Source of the DNA: a bacterium
GTDB lineage: Bacteria > Desulfobacterota > UBA8473
Length of the DNA: 16,162 nt
Assembly (NCBI GenBank): GCA_009773075.1
Contig: WOUX01000068.1
Location: forward strand, 1 to 16,162
Direction of reading: 5' to 3'
Shown here one piece after another: positions 1 to 5,379 of this stretch (its first letter is position 1; each line of letters opens with the position of its first letter). The notes beneath the pieces are model-generated. The model was not told where the DNA came from. It searched no databases and saw nothing but the letters and a program-made list of their open reading frames with translations. A program made the translations under genes and the position numbers.

Positions 1-69
1 ATGAACCCTGACTTTTTTATAATCCTATTGTAAAATTGCATTGCAATTTTACAATATAATAGTATAATT
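1..69 (+). repeat. Direct repeat copy 1, palindromic promoter element
   Basis: This stretch is almost identical to 2963-3030; the two differ by one T in a T-run and two substitutions. Its core, 27-55, is a near-perfect palindrome with 14-bp arms (left arm ATTGTAAAATTGCA) around a single T. The similarity ends abruptly after the TATAAT box at 63-68. The left edge of the window falls exactly at the repeat start, so the true left boundary cannot be seen. It lies upstream of a toxin-antitoxin-like pair, whereas copy 2 lies upstream of an AAA ATPase. Confidence 0.9.
41..68 (+). promoter_or_regulatory. Predicted sigma70-type promoter within the palindrome
   Basis: TTGCAA at 41-46 and TATAAT at 63-68 are separated by 16 bases; another TATAAT lies at 55-60. 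The -35 box sits in the right arm of the palindrome, so a protein bound to the palindrome would block RNA polymerase. The next gene starts at 136, giving a leader of about 60 bases. Confidence 0.6.
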
Positions 70-135
70 ATCTGAATAGCCAATATCATTGAATCAAATC
101 TTGATACTTAATGGTTAAACCGATGATGGAATTTT

Positions 136-450
136 ATGATAATTGAAGACATTCAAAACGCAATCCAAAATAGTCGCATTAGGATCACTGATCATGCTGA
201 CGAAGAGGCGGAGACAGACAATTTAACTTTTGATGAAATATTTTTCTCGGTATCACAGGGTGAGATAATCGAACAATATCCTGATGATAAGCCATATCCA
301 AGCTGTCTGATAAATGGTCAGACTTTTGGCGGTGATGCTGTTCATAGTGTATGGGCTTTTAATGAAAATAGCCAATGGGCAGTTTTGATAACGGTATATC
401 GGCCCGATCCAGATATTTGGGTCAATTTTCGAATAAGGAGGAAAAAATAA
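136..450 (+). CDS. DUF4258 family protein, probable toxin of a TA pair
   Basis: A 104-residue protein matching the DUF4258 pattern: an N-terminal helix with a conserved His (DHADEEA, about residues 19-25), the block GEIIEQYPDDKPYPS (about 43-57) and the end motif ITVYRPDPDIW (about 85-95). Family members are compared to RelE/MqsR-like mRNA interferases, and they are usually followed by a YgiT-type zinc-finger gene, as here. The stop codon overlaps the next start by one base (TAATG), which implies translational coupling. GATGGA, 5 bases before the ATG, is a weak ribosome site. The toxin-first order resembles mqsRA. RNase activity is inferred from family and context; no catalytic set is proven by the sequence alone. 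Confidence 0.8.
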   Translation: MIIEDIQNAIQNSRIRITDHADEEAETDNLTFDEIFFSVSQGEIIEQYPDDKPYPSCLINGQTFGGDAVHSVWAFNENSQWAVLITVYRPDPDIWVNFRIRRKK

Positions 451-740
451 TGTTACCCTTTGAAAAATGTCCTGTTTGTGGGGGTGAATTAAGGGAGAAG
501 ATAGTCGAAAAGATTTTACACGGAGGAAATCATACTGCTGTTTTACAAATCCATGCTGAAGTGTGTCTCCATTGCGGTGAACGATTATATGCTGAGGAAA
601 CCGTAAGATTATTTGAAAAAATTAGGAACAAATTAAAAAGGCAAGATCTTTCCGGCTTTGATCCTTTGGGGCAGGCATTTGCAGTAGATAAGGAATGGAT
701 TAACAAGCAAATGCAGTCGACCGCTAAAAGCGTCGGCTGA
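450..740 (+). CDS. YgiT-type zinc-finger protein, probable antitoxin without HTH
   Basis: A 96-residue protein with two CxxC pairs, C7/C10 (CPVCGG) and C39/C42 (CLHCGE), which would bind one zinc ion as in the N-terminal domain of MqsA/YgiT. I chose the ATG at 450 because it has a strong AAGGAGG site at 435-441, overlaps the upstream stop and puts the first CxxC near the N-terminus; an in-frame start at 375 would lie inside the upstream gene. MqsA proper carries a C-terminal DNA-binding HTH. Here the zinc finger is followed only by a helical tail (VRLFEKIRNKLKRQ) of about 50 residues, so this protein probably does not bind the operator itself. It likely neutralises the DUF4258 protein by direct contact. 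Confidence 0.8.
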   Translation: MLPFEKCPVCGGELREKIVEKILHGGNHTAVLQIHAEVCLHCGERLYAEETVRLFEKIRNKLKRQDLSGFDPLGQAFAVDKEWINKQMQSTAKSVG

Positions 741-773
741 TTTGCAGCAATAGGCCGTCCTAAAGAGGAGAAA

Positions 774-1514
774 TTGAATAAATACGGGAAGTGTCCCTCT
801 ATTTTCCAAAATTCGACTAAAACGAAAGAAAAACTTGGGTCTATTGAGAACAAGGATTGGCTTTTCGCGCCGATGAAGTGGAAAGGTTCAATTGTCTTAG
901 TTGTTGCAGGAACCTTGGTGAATCTGTTTACAATTCTGTCTCTGTTTTCATGGGTAAGGTATTTTCTGGCTCGCTATAAAAAGCGTTATTCTGCTTGGAT
1001 TGCCGAAGCTTGGGTGATTTTACTGATAAGTCTTCTTGCCTTCGGTCTCATAATTAACAATGAGGGTAACGTAAAATGGTGGGTGCTTATATGCGCTGTA
1101 TATGTACTTATAGATTCGATGGGAGCGAATATACGGGATGTTGTTATAGCACCAATTCACTATAAAGATCAAGACGGTCCGTATATTTCCGTTGATAACG
1201 GTACGCGATGGATAATCATGGCATTTCTCAACGTGATCGAGGTTATACTATGCTTTGCGATATTGTTCCTACATTATGGGCACCAGTTTTTCCCGTGGAT
1301 AGAGGAACCGATGACTGCTATCTACTTTAGCGCTGTGACATTTATTACTGTAGGATACGGAGATATTAAGCCTATCTACTCATTCACAAAGATGCTTGTT
1401 TGCGGTGAAATATTTTGCTTTATAATTTTACTAGTTATAAAGCTTCCTGCTGCAATATCAATACTAAGGATCAAAGAGGAGCCAACTGGCCCCAAAGAGG
1501 TTGAGAAAAAGTAA
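774..1514 (+). CDS. Potassium channel-type membrane protein (Ion_trans_2)
   Basis: A 246-residue integral membrane protein. The K+ selectivity filter TVGYGD is at residues 192-197, preceded by a pore helix and followed by a final membrane helix (about 205-230). There are four further hydrophobic segments at roughly 38-65, 75-96, 100-120 and 145-170, and a short charged C-terminal tail (KEEPTGPKEVEKK) with no RCK/TrkA domain. The TTG start at 774 has a good AAAGAGGAG site at 762-770. ATG at 873 (residue 34) is an alternative just before the first helix. The first codons contain GGGAAGTGTCCCTC, a REP-like string, so the N-terminus may be recently acquired. It lies 33 bases after the antitoxin gene and could be co-transcribed with it. 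Confidence 0.75.
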   Translation: MNKYGKCPSIFQNSTKTKEKLGSIENKDWLFAPMKWKGSIVLVVAGTLVNLFTILSLFSWVRYFLARYKKRYSAWIAEAWVILLISLLAFGLIINNEGNVKWWVLICAVYVLIDSMGANIRDVVIAPIHYKDQDGPYISVDNGTRWIIMAFLNVIEVILCFAILFLHYGHQFFPWIEEPMTAIYFSAVTFITVGYGDIKPIYSFTKMLVCGEIFCFIILLVIKLPAAISILRIKEEPTGPKEVEKK

Positions 1515-1557
1515 CATAAATAAGATGAAAAGGCTTGGATGACAATGAATCGGACAC

Positions 1558-1635
1558 TGGCAAGTAGACAAGCGGGGCAGAGGTGAGCTTGGCCTTTCGG
1601 CGGCTGAGATAGTGCGGCAGGTAGGCGTGAATACA
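1558..1635 (+). pseudogene. RAYT (IS200-like) transposase C-terminal remnant 1
   Basis: Read in one frame this stretch gives DKRGRGELGLSAAEIVRQVGVNT, interrupted here as DKRGRG, ELGLSAAEIV and RQVGVNT. This is the start of the helix-turn-helix found at the C-terminus of many REP-associated tyrosine transposases. It is preceded by in-frame stops and breaks off into AT-rich promoter sequence. The same motif recurs, longer, at 2778-2912. The rest of the transposase, including the HUH catalytic domain, is absent. Identification rests on my recognition of the ELGLS-AAEI-VGVN pattern. Confidence 0.55.
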
Positions 1636-1661
1636 TTTATAAAATTTTCTTAAAAAAAGTA

Positions 1662-1689
1662 TTGACAAACTCGAAAAAACTATTATTCT
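1662..1689 (+). promoter_or_regulatory. Promoter of the arsR-like gene, likely leaderless
   Basis: TTGACA at 1662-1667 and TATTCT at 1684-1689 are separated by 16 bases. The -10 box ends only 6 bases before the ATG at 1696, so transcription would start at or next to the A of the start codon, and no Shine-Dalgarno sequence is present. The spacer contains CTCGAA (1670-1675), a half-site of the palindrome at 2055-2072. Confidence 0.65.
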
Positions 1690-1695
1690 AAAATC

Positions 1696-2037
1696 ATGGA
1701 ACATTCGAACTATGCAAAAATATTTAAAGCACTCTCCAACGAGCAACGGCTGAACATTTTTATGATGATCTATGAGCAGTGCTGTCCATCGGAAACCGCG
1801 AAAGGGGCTTCTGAATTTCGTATTCTGGGAGAAGACGCCTGTTGCCCCGTAAGAAAAGGCATCGATCGGACATTTACAAAAATGTGTGGATGCATAAAGC
1901 TTTCTCGCTCGACAATTTCTCATCACATCAAAGAATTACAGAATGCCGGACTGATTACGTGTGAACGGGAAGGACAGGCTTTTCGCTGTATGGTTAACCA
2001 AGATGCTGTAGATGCTATTAAAGGGTTTTTGACTTAA
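1696..2037 (+). CDS. ArsR/SmtB-family repressor with extra cysteines
   Basis: A 113-residue winged-helix protein of the ArsR type. The N-terminal helix reads AKIFKALSNEQRLNIF (residues 7-22), the recognition region is KLSRSTISHHIKELQNAGLI (68-87), and a beta-wing follows. Between the first helices and the HTH is an expanded loop carrying CC at 29-30, CC at 49-50 and CGC at 64-66; C89 and C98 raise the total to eight cysteines. This suggests sensing of a thiophilic metal or metalloid (As, Sb, Hg, Cd) or of thiol redox state. The gene starts 6 bases after its -10 box without a ribosome site. It precedes a palindromic operator candidate, a Cys-rich small protein and a DGC protein, which it probably regulates. 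The ligand is not known from sequence. Confidence 0.85.
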   Translation: MEHSNYAKIFKALSNEQRLNIFMMIYEQCCPSETAKGASEFRILGEDACCPVRKGIDRTFTKMCGCIKLSRSTISHHIKELQNAGLITCEREGQAFRCMVNQDAVDAIKGFLT

Positions 2038-2054
2038 ATTTTTTTATCTGTTAT

Positions 2055-2072
2055 GTTCGAGAATTCTCGAAC
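2055..2072. promoter_or_regulatory. Perfect 18-bp palindrome, candidate ArsR operator
   Basis: GTTCGAGAATTCTCGAAC is a perfect inverted repeat with 9-base arms, placed 17 bases after the arsR-like stop and 28 bases before the Cys-rich gene. Its half-site CTCGAA also occurs in the arsR promoter spacer (1670-1675), and TCGAACTAT occurs at 1705-1713 and 2068-2075. The length and symmetry suit a dimeric winged-helix repressor. A terminator is unlikely because no T-run follows on the plus strand. Confidence 0.6.
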
Positions 2073-2100
2073 TATTAAACAAAGAAGGGGGGTGAAAAGG

Positions 2101-2265
2101 ATGGATAAGAATTGTTGCAGTATAAACGTGACTGAGCTCGAAAACGTATATCGCTTTGAGATCACAGGAGATGACGTTAAAGAGAAATGTAAGACCGTTT
2201 TTGAGAACTGCTGCACAAAGGAAAACATAAAGAACTGCATTTCCGAGTGCTGCTGCACAAAGTAA
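2101..2265 (+). CDS. Cysteine-rich 54-residue protein, unrecognised
   Basis: A small acidic-to-neutral protein with nine cysteines in 54 residues: CC at 5-6, one near 30, CC near 37-38, one near 45 and CCC at 49-51, just before the final TK. The ATG at 2101 was chosen over an in-frame ATG at 2053 because GAAGGGGGGTG lies 8 bases upstream and because the longer form would read through the palindrome. I recognise no family. The clustered vicinal cysteines suggest a metallothionein-like or metal(loid)-binding role, which fits its position between an ArsR-type regulator and a DGC zinc-binding protein. It has no signal peptide or membrane segment, so it is probably cytoplasmic. Confidence 0.6.
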   Translation: MDKNCCSINVTELENVYRFEITGDDVKEKCKTVFENCCTKENIKNCISECCCTK

Positions 2266-2290
2266 CAAAGGGATGGTATCAACAACACAA

Positions 2291-2331
2291 ATGCGGGGAC
2301 AGTTGCTTTTCTCTGGCGGCTGTCCCCGCAT
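2291..2331. repeat. REP-like hairpin with 12-bp stem
   Basis: ATGCGGGGACAG (2291-2302) pairs perfectly with CTGTCCCCGCAT (2320-2331) around a 17-base loop. The GGGGACAG/CTGTCCCC core resembles REP elements mobilised by RAYT transposases, and RAYT remnants lie on both sides. It falls between the Cys-rich gene and the DGC gene, where it could also stabilise or attenuate the transcript. There is no T-run after the stem, so it is not a standard terminator. Confidence 0.65.
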
Positions 2332-2359
2332 GAAAATTCTTAAGAAGGAGGCTATTAAC

Positions 2360-2686
2360 ATGCGCTATGAACATGGGGATGAGAGTTTTTCTGTCGAGAT
2401 AACAGGAACAATGAATAGATGTCCCATTGGAGAACAAGTTGGAAACCGGAATTTGACGGAGAGAAAGATTCCGGTTATCTCCTGTGAAGGACCTTGCATC
2501 CGGGGAGAAATAGCGCGCCTCGCAGCCAACCTTGTAGCCAAAGAGGATCCCTATAGAAGATGTTGTCATGGAGAACTATTTACAGTTCCTCATTCGGCGA
2601 TGGCAGAATGGGCGAGAGCCGCAGGCAAGATCGTGCTTATTGATGGGTGTTTTTTGCGTTGTCACGGAAGAATCATTGAAAACTGA
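2360..2686 (+). CDS. DGC-type putative zinc-binding protein, probably C-terminally truncated
   Basis: A 108-residue cytoplasmic protein. Cysteines occur at C21, in SCEGPCIRGEIA (C42, C46), in RRCCHGELF (C68, C69) and in the signature IDGCFLRCHGR (C97, C101), the Asp-Gly-Cys that names the DGC family. The ATG at 2360 has a strong AAGAAGGAGG site at 2341-2350. As I recall relatives, they run about 40 residues past this DGC motif; here the frame stops seven residues after C101 and the next bases are AT-rich debris leading into a transposase remnant. A 3' truncation is therefore likely. The family is often found near ArsR regulators and thiol-redox genes, but its biochemical role is not established. 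Confidence 0.7.
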   Translation: MRYEHGDESFSVEITGTMNRCPIGEQVGNRNLTERKIPVISCEGPCIRGEIARLAANLVAKEDPYRRCCHGELFTVPHSAMAEWARAAGKIVLIDGCFLRCHGRIIEN

Positions 2687-2777
2687 CGCGGAATCTGTAA
2701 GGTATAAATTGGAAATTTATTAGTTAAATTTCTTGGCAGGTAGTCGGTTTTTCTGTATATAGTCGTATAAATCCCTC

Positions 2778-2912
2778 GACAAGCGAGGTATAAGCCCCTT
2801 GGAATTGAAAGGCGGCGAGATAGTGCGACAACAGGTAGGCGTGAATACATCGGGTGTTACAAAGGCAATCGAGAGGGCTGAACGGCGTTATGGCTATAAA
2901 TATCATAAATAG
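2778..2912 (+). pseudogene. RAYT transposase C-terminal remnant 2
   Basis: An open frame of 44 codons ends at TAG 2910-2912. It encodes DKRGISPLELKGGEIV, then RQQVGVNTSGVTKAIERAE and RRYGYKYHK, a helix-turn-helix tail typical of RAYT transposases. It aligns with remnant 1 through DKRG, GEIVRQ and VGVNT, with an extra Q codon. No HUH catalytic domain precedes it. TGTCCCC at 2920-2926, just after the stop, resembles half of the REP hairpin at 2291-2331. Confidence 0.6.
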
Positions 2913-2962
2913 ACACAATGTCCCCAAAGGTTTTCGGAGGCTAAAAGGGATATCTGTGGCTC

Positions 2963-3030
2963 ATGAACCCTGACTTTTTATAATACTATTGTAAAATTGC
3001 ATTGCAATTTTACAAGATAATAGTATAATT
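2963..3030 (+). repeat. Direct repeat copy 2, palindromic promoter element
   Basis: The second copy of the element at 1-69. Its core palindrome, 2989-3015, has 13-bp arms (TTGTAAAATTGCA) around one T. Outside the core, CTATT on the left and AATAG on the right extend the symmetry imperfectly, and the bottom strand carries TATTAT-like boxes, so divergent transcription is conceivable. It ends 5 bases before the AAA ATPase start. Confidence 0.9.
3002..3029 (+). promoter_or_regulatory. Promoter of the AAA/DUF4143 gene, likely leaderless
   Basis: TTGCAA (3002-3007) and TATAAT (3024-3029) are 16 bases apart. The ATG at 3036 begins 6 bases after the -10 box and no Shine-Dalgarno sequence exists in front of it, so the mRNA should begin at the start codon. 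The right arm of the palindrome covers the -35 and part of the spacer, which suits repression by a palindrome-binding protein. Confidence 0.65.
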
Positions 3031-3035
3031 GCACT

Positions 3036-4217
3036 ATGAAGGGTTTCCATATAAAGCGACAACTCAAGTTTCCTGACCGTTCTTTTTTCCTTTTTGGGCC
3101 CCGCGGGGTAGGGAAAACTACATGGCTCAGAGAAGTCCTGCCAGATGCATCTTTTTTTGACCTGCTGGATGCTTCTTTGTACTTTGAGCTTTCTCAAAAG
3201 CCAGGCAACCTGGAGGCAATGGTCGGCAACCTGCCAGCGGATTCCTGGGTTGTTATAGACGAGATCCAAAAGATACCCGAACTCCTTGACGAAGTTCATC
3301 GCATGATGGAAACCAGAGGGTGGAGGTTCGCTTTGTGCGGTTCATCTGCCAGGAAGCTACGTAGGGGCGGTGTTAATCTCTTAGGCGGCCGAGCCGTAAC
3401 ACGCAACCTTGCACCCTTTTCATGGAAGGAACTGGGTGACGACTTTGATCTTGAGTTTTCGCTTGAGTGGGGTTCTCTTCCATATGTTCAACTTGACCGA
3501 AAAAACGCCGCAGATATTCTGAATTCATATGTCAACACCTACATTAAAGAAGAAATCAAGGAAGAGGGCATAGTAAGGAGTCTCCCACCGTTCTTGCGTT
3601 TTTTAAACATCGCCGGGAAACTGAATGGTCAACAGATAAACGGGCAGAATATCTCCCGTGATGCCGGCGTACCCCGAAGCAGTGTGGATGTCTATTTTTC
3701 AATCTTAGAGGATACTCTCCTCGGACACTTTCTTCCTGCATATCGGCCGAACGTGAAAGTCCGGGAACAAACACATCCAAAGTTCTACTGGTTTGACCCT
3801 GGCGTTGCAAGAGCAGCCTCAGGCCTTCTCTTTGATCCGGTTGACAGGCTCTGGCAAGGGACGGCGCTGGAAAACATGATTTACCACGAACTTATGGTTT
3901 ACAATCACACTCAAAATAAAAACCGGGACATATTCTTTTATCGCACAGGAAGCGGTGTTGAAGTCGATTTTATTATTGAAACCCGGAAACAGCAACAGTC
4001 CTCAAACGCACATATCGTCTGTTTGGAAGTAAAAATGGCGGAGAAATGGGACAGAAGATGGGAACGACCCATGCGTTCATTGAGCGATTCTGATCGTATT
4101 AGGGTGGATAGGATGTTTGGTATTTACAGTGGTAAAAGGGCATATAACTTTGGCAGCATTGATGTTCTGCCAGTGCAAGATTTCTTGAAATTGCTGCATC
4201 AGGGAGGAGTTTTTTAA
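3036..4217 (+). CDS. AAA ATPase with DUF4143 (nuclease-like) C-terminus
   Basis: A 393-residue protein. Walker A GPRGVGKT is at residues 21-28, Walker B VVIDEIQ at 72-78, and GSSARKLRRGG near 101-112 matches the sensor-1 region of this family. The middle part (PRSSVDVYFSILEDTLLGHFLPA) is the winged-helix-like portion of DUF4143. The C-terminus has EVDFII (D311) and LEVK (E331, K333), spaced as in PD-(D/E)xK nuclease-fold domains. Full-length and intact. These ATPases are abundant, laterally moving genes of uncertain role; defence or regulation has been suggested. It starts directly downstream of its palindromic promoter, apparently leaderless, and nothing appears to be co-transcribed in front of it. 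Confidence 0.88.
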   Translation: MKGFHIKRQLKFPDRSFFLFGPRGVGKTTWLREVLPDASFFDLLDASLYFELSQKPGNLEAMVGNLPADSWVVIDEIQKIPELLDEVHRMMETRGWRFALCGSSARKLRRGGVNLLGGRAVTRNLAPFSWKELGDDFDLEFSLEWGSLPYVQLDRKNAADILNSYVNTYIKEEIKEEGIVRSLPPFLRFLNIAGKLNGQQINGQNISRDAGVPRSSVDVYFSILEDTLLGHFLPAYRPNVKVREQTHPKFYWFDPGVARAASGLLFDPVDRLWQGTALENMIYHELMVYNHTQNKNRDIFFYRTGSGVEVDFIIETRKQQQSSNAHIVCLEVKMAEKWDRRWERPMRSLSDSDRIRVDRMFGIYSGKRAYNFGSIDVLPVQDFLKLLHQGGVF

Positions 4218-4226
4218 AATATGCCC

Positions 4227-4249
4227 GCATTCCGGGGCCAGCAGAATGC
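4227..4249 (+). terminator. Weak hairpin after the AAA gene
   Basis: GCATTC (4227-4232) pairs with GAATGC (4244-4249) around 11 bases, followed by an A/T-rich run rather than a clean T-tract. It is a possible but weak terminator, 10 bases after the stop. Confidence 0.25.
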
Positions 4250-4279
4250 AATATATATGTTCTACGGAGAAAGAAATGA

Positions 4280-4435
4280 TTGAAGAAAAGTGATGATTTA
4301 GCCCATTGGCGTGATCGGAGTTATGTCGATCGAATTGAAACTATTGAATTTATGAGAAAGGCTATGTTCGGCCATGATAGAGTTTCCGAGAGACTTCAAA
4401 GAGTTCTTACAATTGCTGAACTCAAAGAAAATTGA
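4280..4435 (+). CDS. Small partner protein of a minimal nucleotidyltransferase
   Basis: A 51-residue charged helical protein beginning at TTG 4280, with a GGAGAAAG ribosome site at 4266-4273. The sequence features DDLAHWRDRSYVDRIETIEF followed by MRKAMFG and RLQRVLTIAELK. This is the pattern of the small conserved proteins (D-L-x-x-W...S-Y-x-x-R-L-x-x-I-E...R-L-Q-R-V) that commonly precede and overlap DUF6036-like nucleotidyltransferases, apparently as the other half of a toxin-antitoxin-like pair. Its 3' end overlaps the next gene by 62 bases in another frame. It appears intact even though its partner is frameshifted. The role is inferred from gene pairing only. Confidence 0.7.
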   Translation: MKKSDDLAHWRDRSYVDRIETIEFMRKAMFGHDRVSERLQRVLTIAELKEN

Positions 4436-4821
4436 ATACCTTGTTATTGGAGGATATGCTGTAGGTTACCATGGCTATCCACGAGCAACAGGGGATGGAT
4501 ATATGGATTGCTATTAATGACCAAAATGCCACGAAGATGGTGGATGCCTTGAAGGAGTTTGGGTTTGATCCTCCCGAATTGAAAAAAGAAATATTCTTGA
4601 AAGAGAAAAAGGTAATCAGAATGGGCGTTCCCCCAATGCGTTTGGAAATCCTTACATCTATCGACGGAGTGAATTTCAAGAACTGTTTCAATAGTCGTAT
4701 TGTTGCGGATTTTGGTGATTTTAAAGTAAACTTCATATCAAAGGACGACCTTTTAATCAATAAGCGAGCAAGTGGAAGGCCGCAAGATATTGTTGATTTT
4801 GAAAAATTGAAGATCGAATAA
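4374..4821 (+). pseudogene. Minimal nucleotidyltransferase (DUF6036-like), frameshifted at the active site
   Basis: The ATG at 4374 opens a frame reading MIEFPRDFKEF..., IEYLVIGGYAVGYHGYPRAT and then GDG before running to TAA at 4515-4517. The rest of the protein continues in the next frame from about 4495: MDIWIAINDQNA, FGFDPPEL, RMGVPPMRLEILTSIDGV, and a family-typical end KRASGRPQDIVDFEKL. The intact family reads ...RATGDMDIW.... Restoring two bases (AT) near 4496 rejoins both halves, so the lesion lies inside the catalytic Asp-x-Asp motif of the nucleotidyltransferase fold. Either the gene is dead or the base call is wrong. The in-frame ATG at 4471 could give a 116-residue fragment lacking the GG motif, unlikely to be active. 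Confidence 0.8.
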
Positions 4822-4864
4822 ATGAATTTAAGACATAACAAGCGCATGACCCGCCGGTATAATT

Positions 4865-5323
4865 ATGACAGGGCCGATTGGTATAATACATTCCCCTTAC
4901 ACAACAAAAGACAAATGCCCGATCCAGCCAATTTATAGTTCTGGGGTTACGGGTCGTGTAGAAGTCTTTGAACAATATGAGGCAGGGCTAAAGGATATAG
5001 AGACATTTTCACACATTTATTTATTTTATCAGTTCGATATGACCGGGGAAATACAACTGATACGGTCCACTTTCCTGGATGATAAGCCACACGGTATATT
5101 TGCAACGAGACATCCATGCAGACCAAATGGTATTGGGATGTCAATTGTAAAGCTCATAAGAAGAGACAAGAACATTCTGGAGATAGAAGGGGTAGATGTC
5201 CTTGACAAAACTCCTTTGCTTGATATCAAGCCTTACATACCACGGTTCGACGTTATTACCGGCGCAACGGAGGGATGGGTTGCGGATAAGGAATGGCGAC
5301 CAAAGCCAGAGGGAAGAGAGTAA
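4865..5323 (+). CDS. trmO: tRNA (t6A37-N6)-methyltransferase TrmO
   Basis: A 152-residue protein of the TrmO/TsaA (UPF0066, YaeB) family, a beta-barrel SAM-dependent enzyme that methylates N6-threonylcarbamoyladenosine 37 of tRNA. It shows PIGIIHSPY at the N-terminus, then a family-typical RHPCRPNGIGMSIVKL block (about residues 78-93) and the C-terminal LLDIKPYIPRFD. Length is normal for the single-domain bacterial form. The ATG at 4865 is the only credible start because a stop lies in frame at 4847-4849. It has no clear ribosome site; a TATAAT string sits immediately before it at 4858-4863, too close to serve this start. It stands alone and is convergent with tatD-like DNA. Confidence 0.88.
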   Translation: MTGPIGIIHSPYTTKDKCPIQPIYSSGVTGRVEVFEQYEAGLKDIETFSHIYLFYQFDMTGEIQLIRSTFLDDKPHGIFATRHPCRPNGIGMSIVKLIRRDKNILEIEGVDVLDKTPLLDIKPYIPRFDVITGATEGWVADKEWRPKPEGRE

Positions 5324-5379
5324 ACAATATTCGCGATTCAAGACCTGCCTCCCTGTTTTTTGGCTTCAAGACCAACTAC

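Noticed and set aside
1..69. Palindromic repeats as a CRISPR array
   Set aside because: There are only two copies, 2.9 kb apart, with no spacers and no cas genes.
530..853. Minus-strand open frame antisense to the zinc-finger gene
   Set aside because: It mirrors two plausible plus-strand genes, lacks a ribosome site and has no recognisable motif.
2053..2100. Longer N-terminus for the Cys-rich protein from ATG 2053
   Set aside because: It would translate the perfect palindrome and has no ribosome site, whereas ATG 2101 has a strong one.
4858..4863. TATAAT as the -10 box for trmO
   Set aside because: It lies one base before the start codon, so transcription would begin inside the gene.
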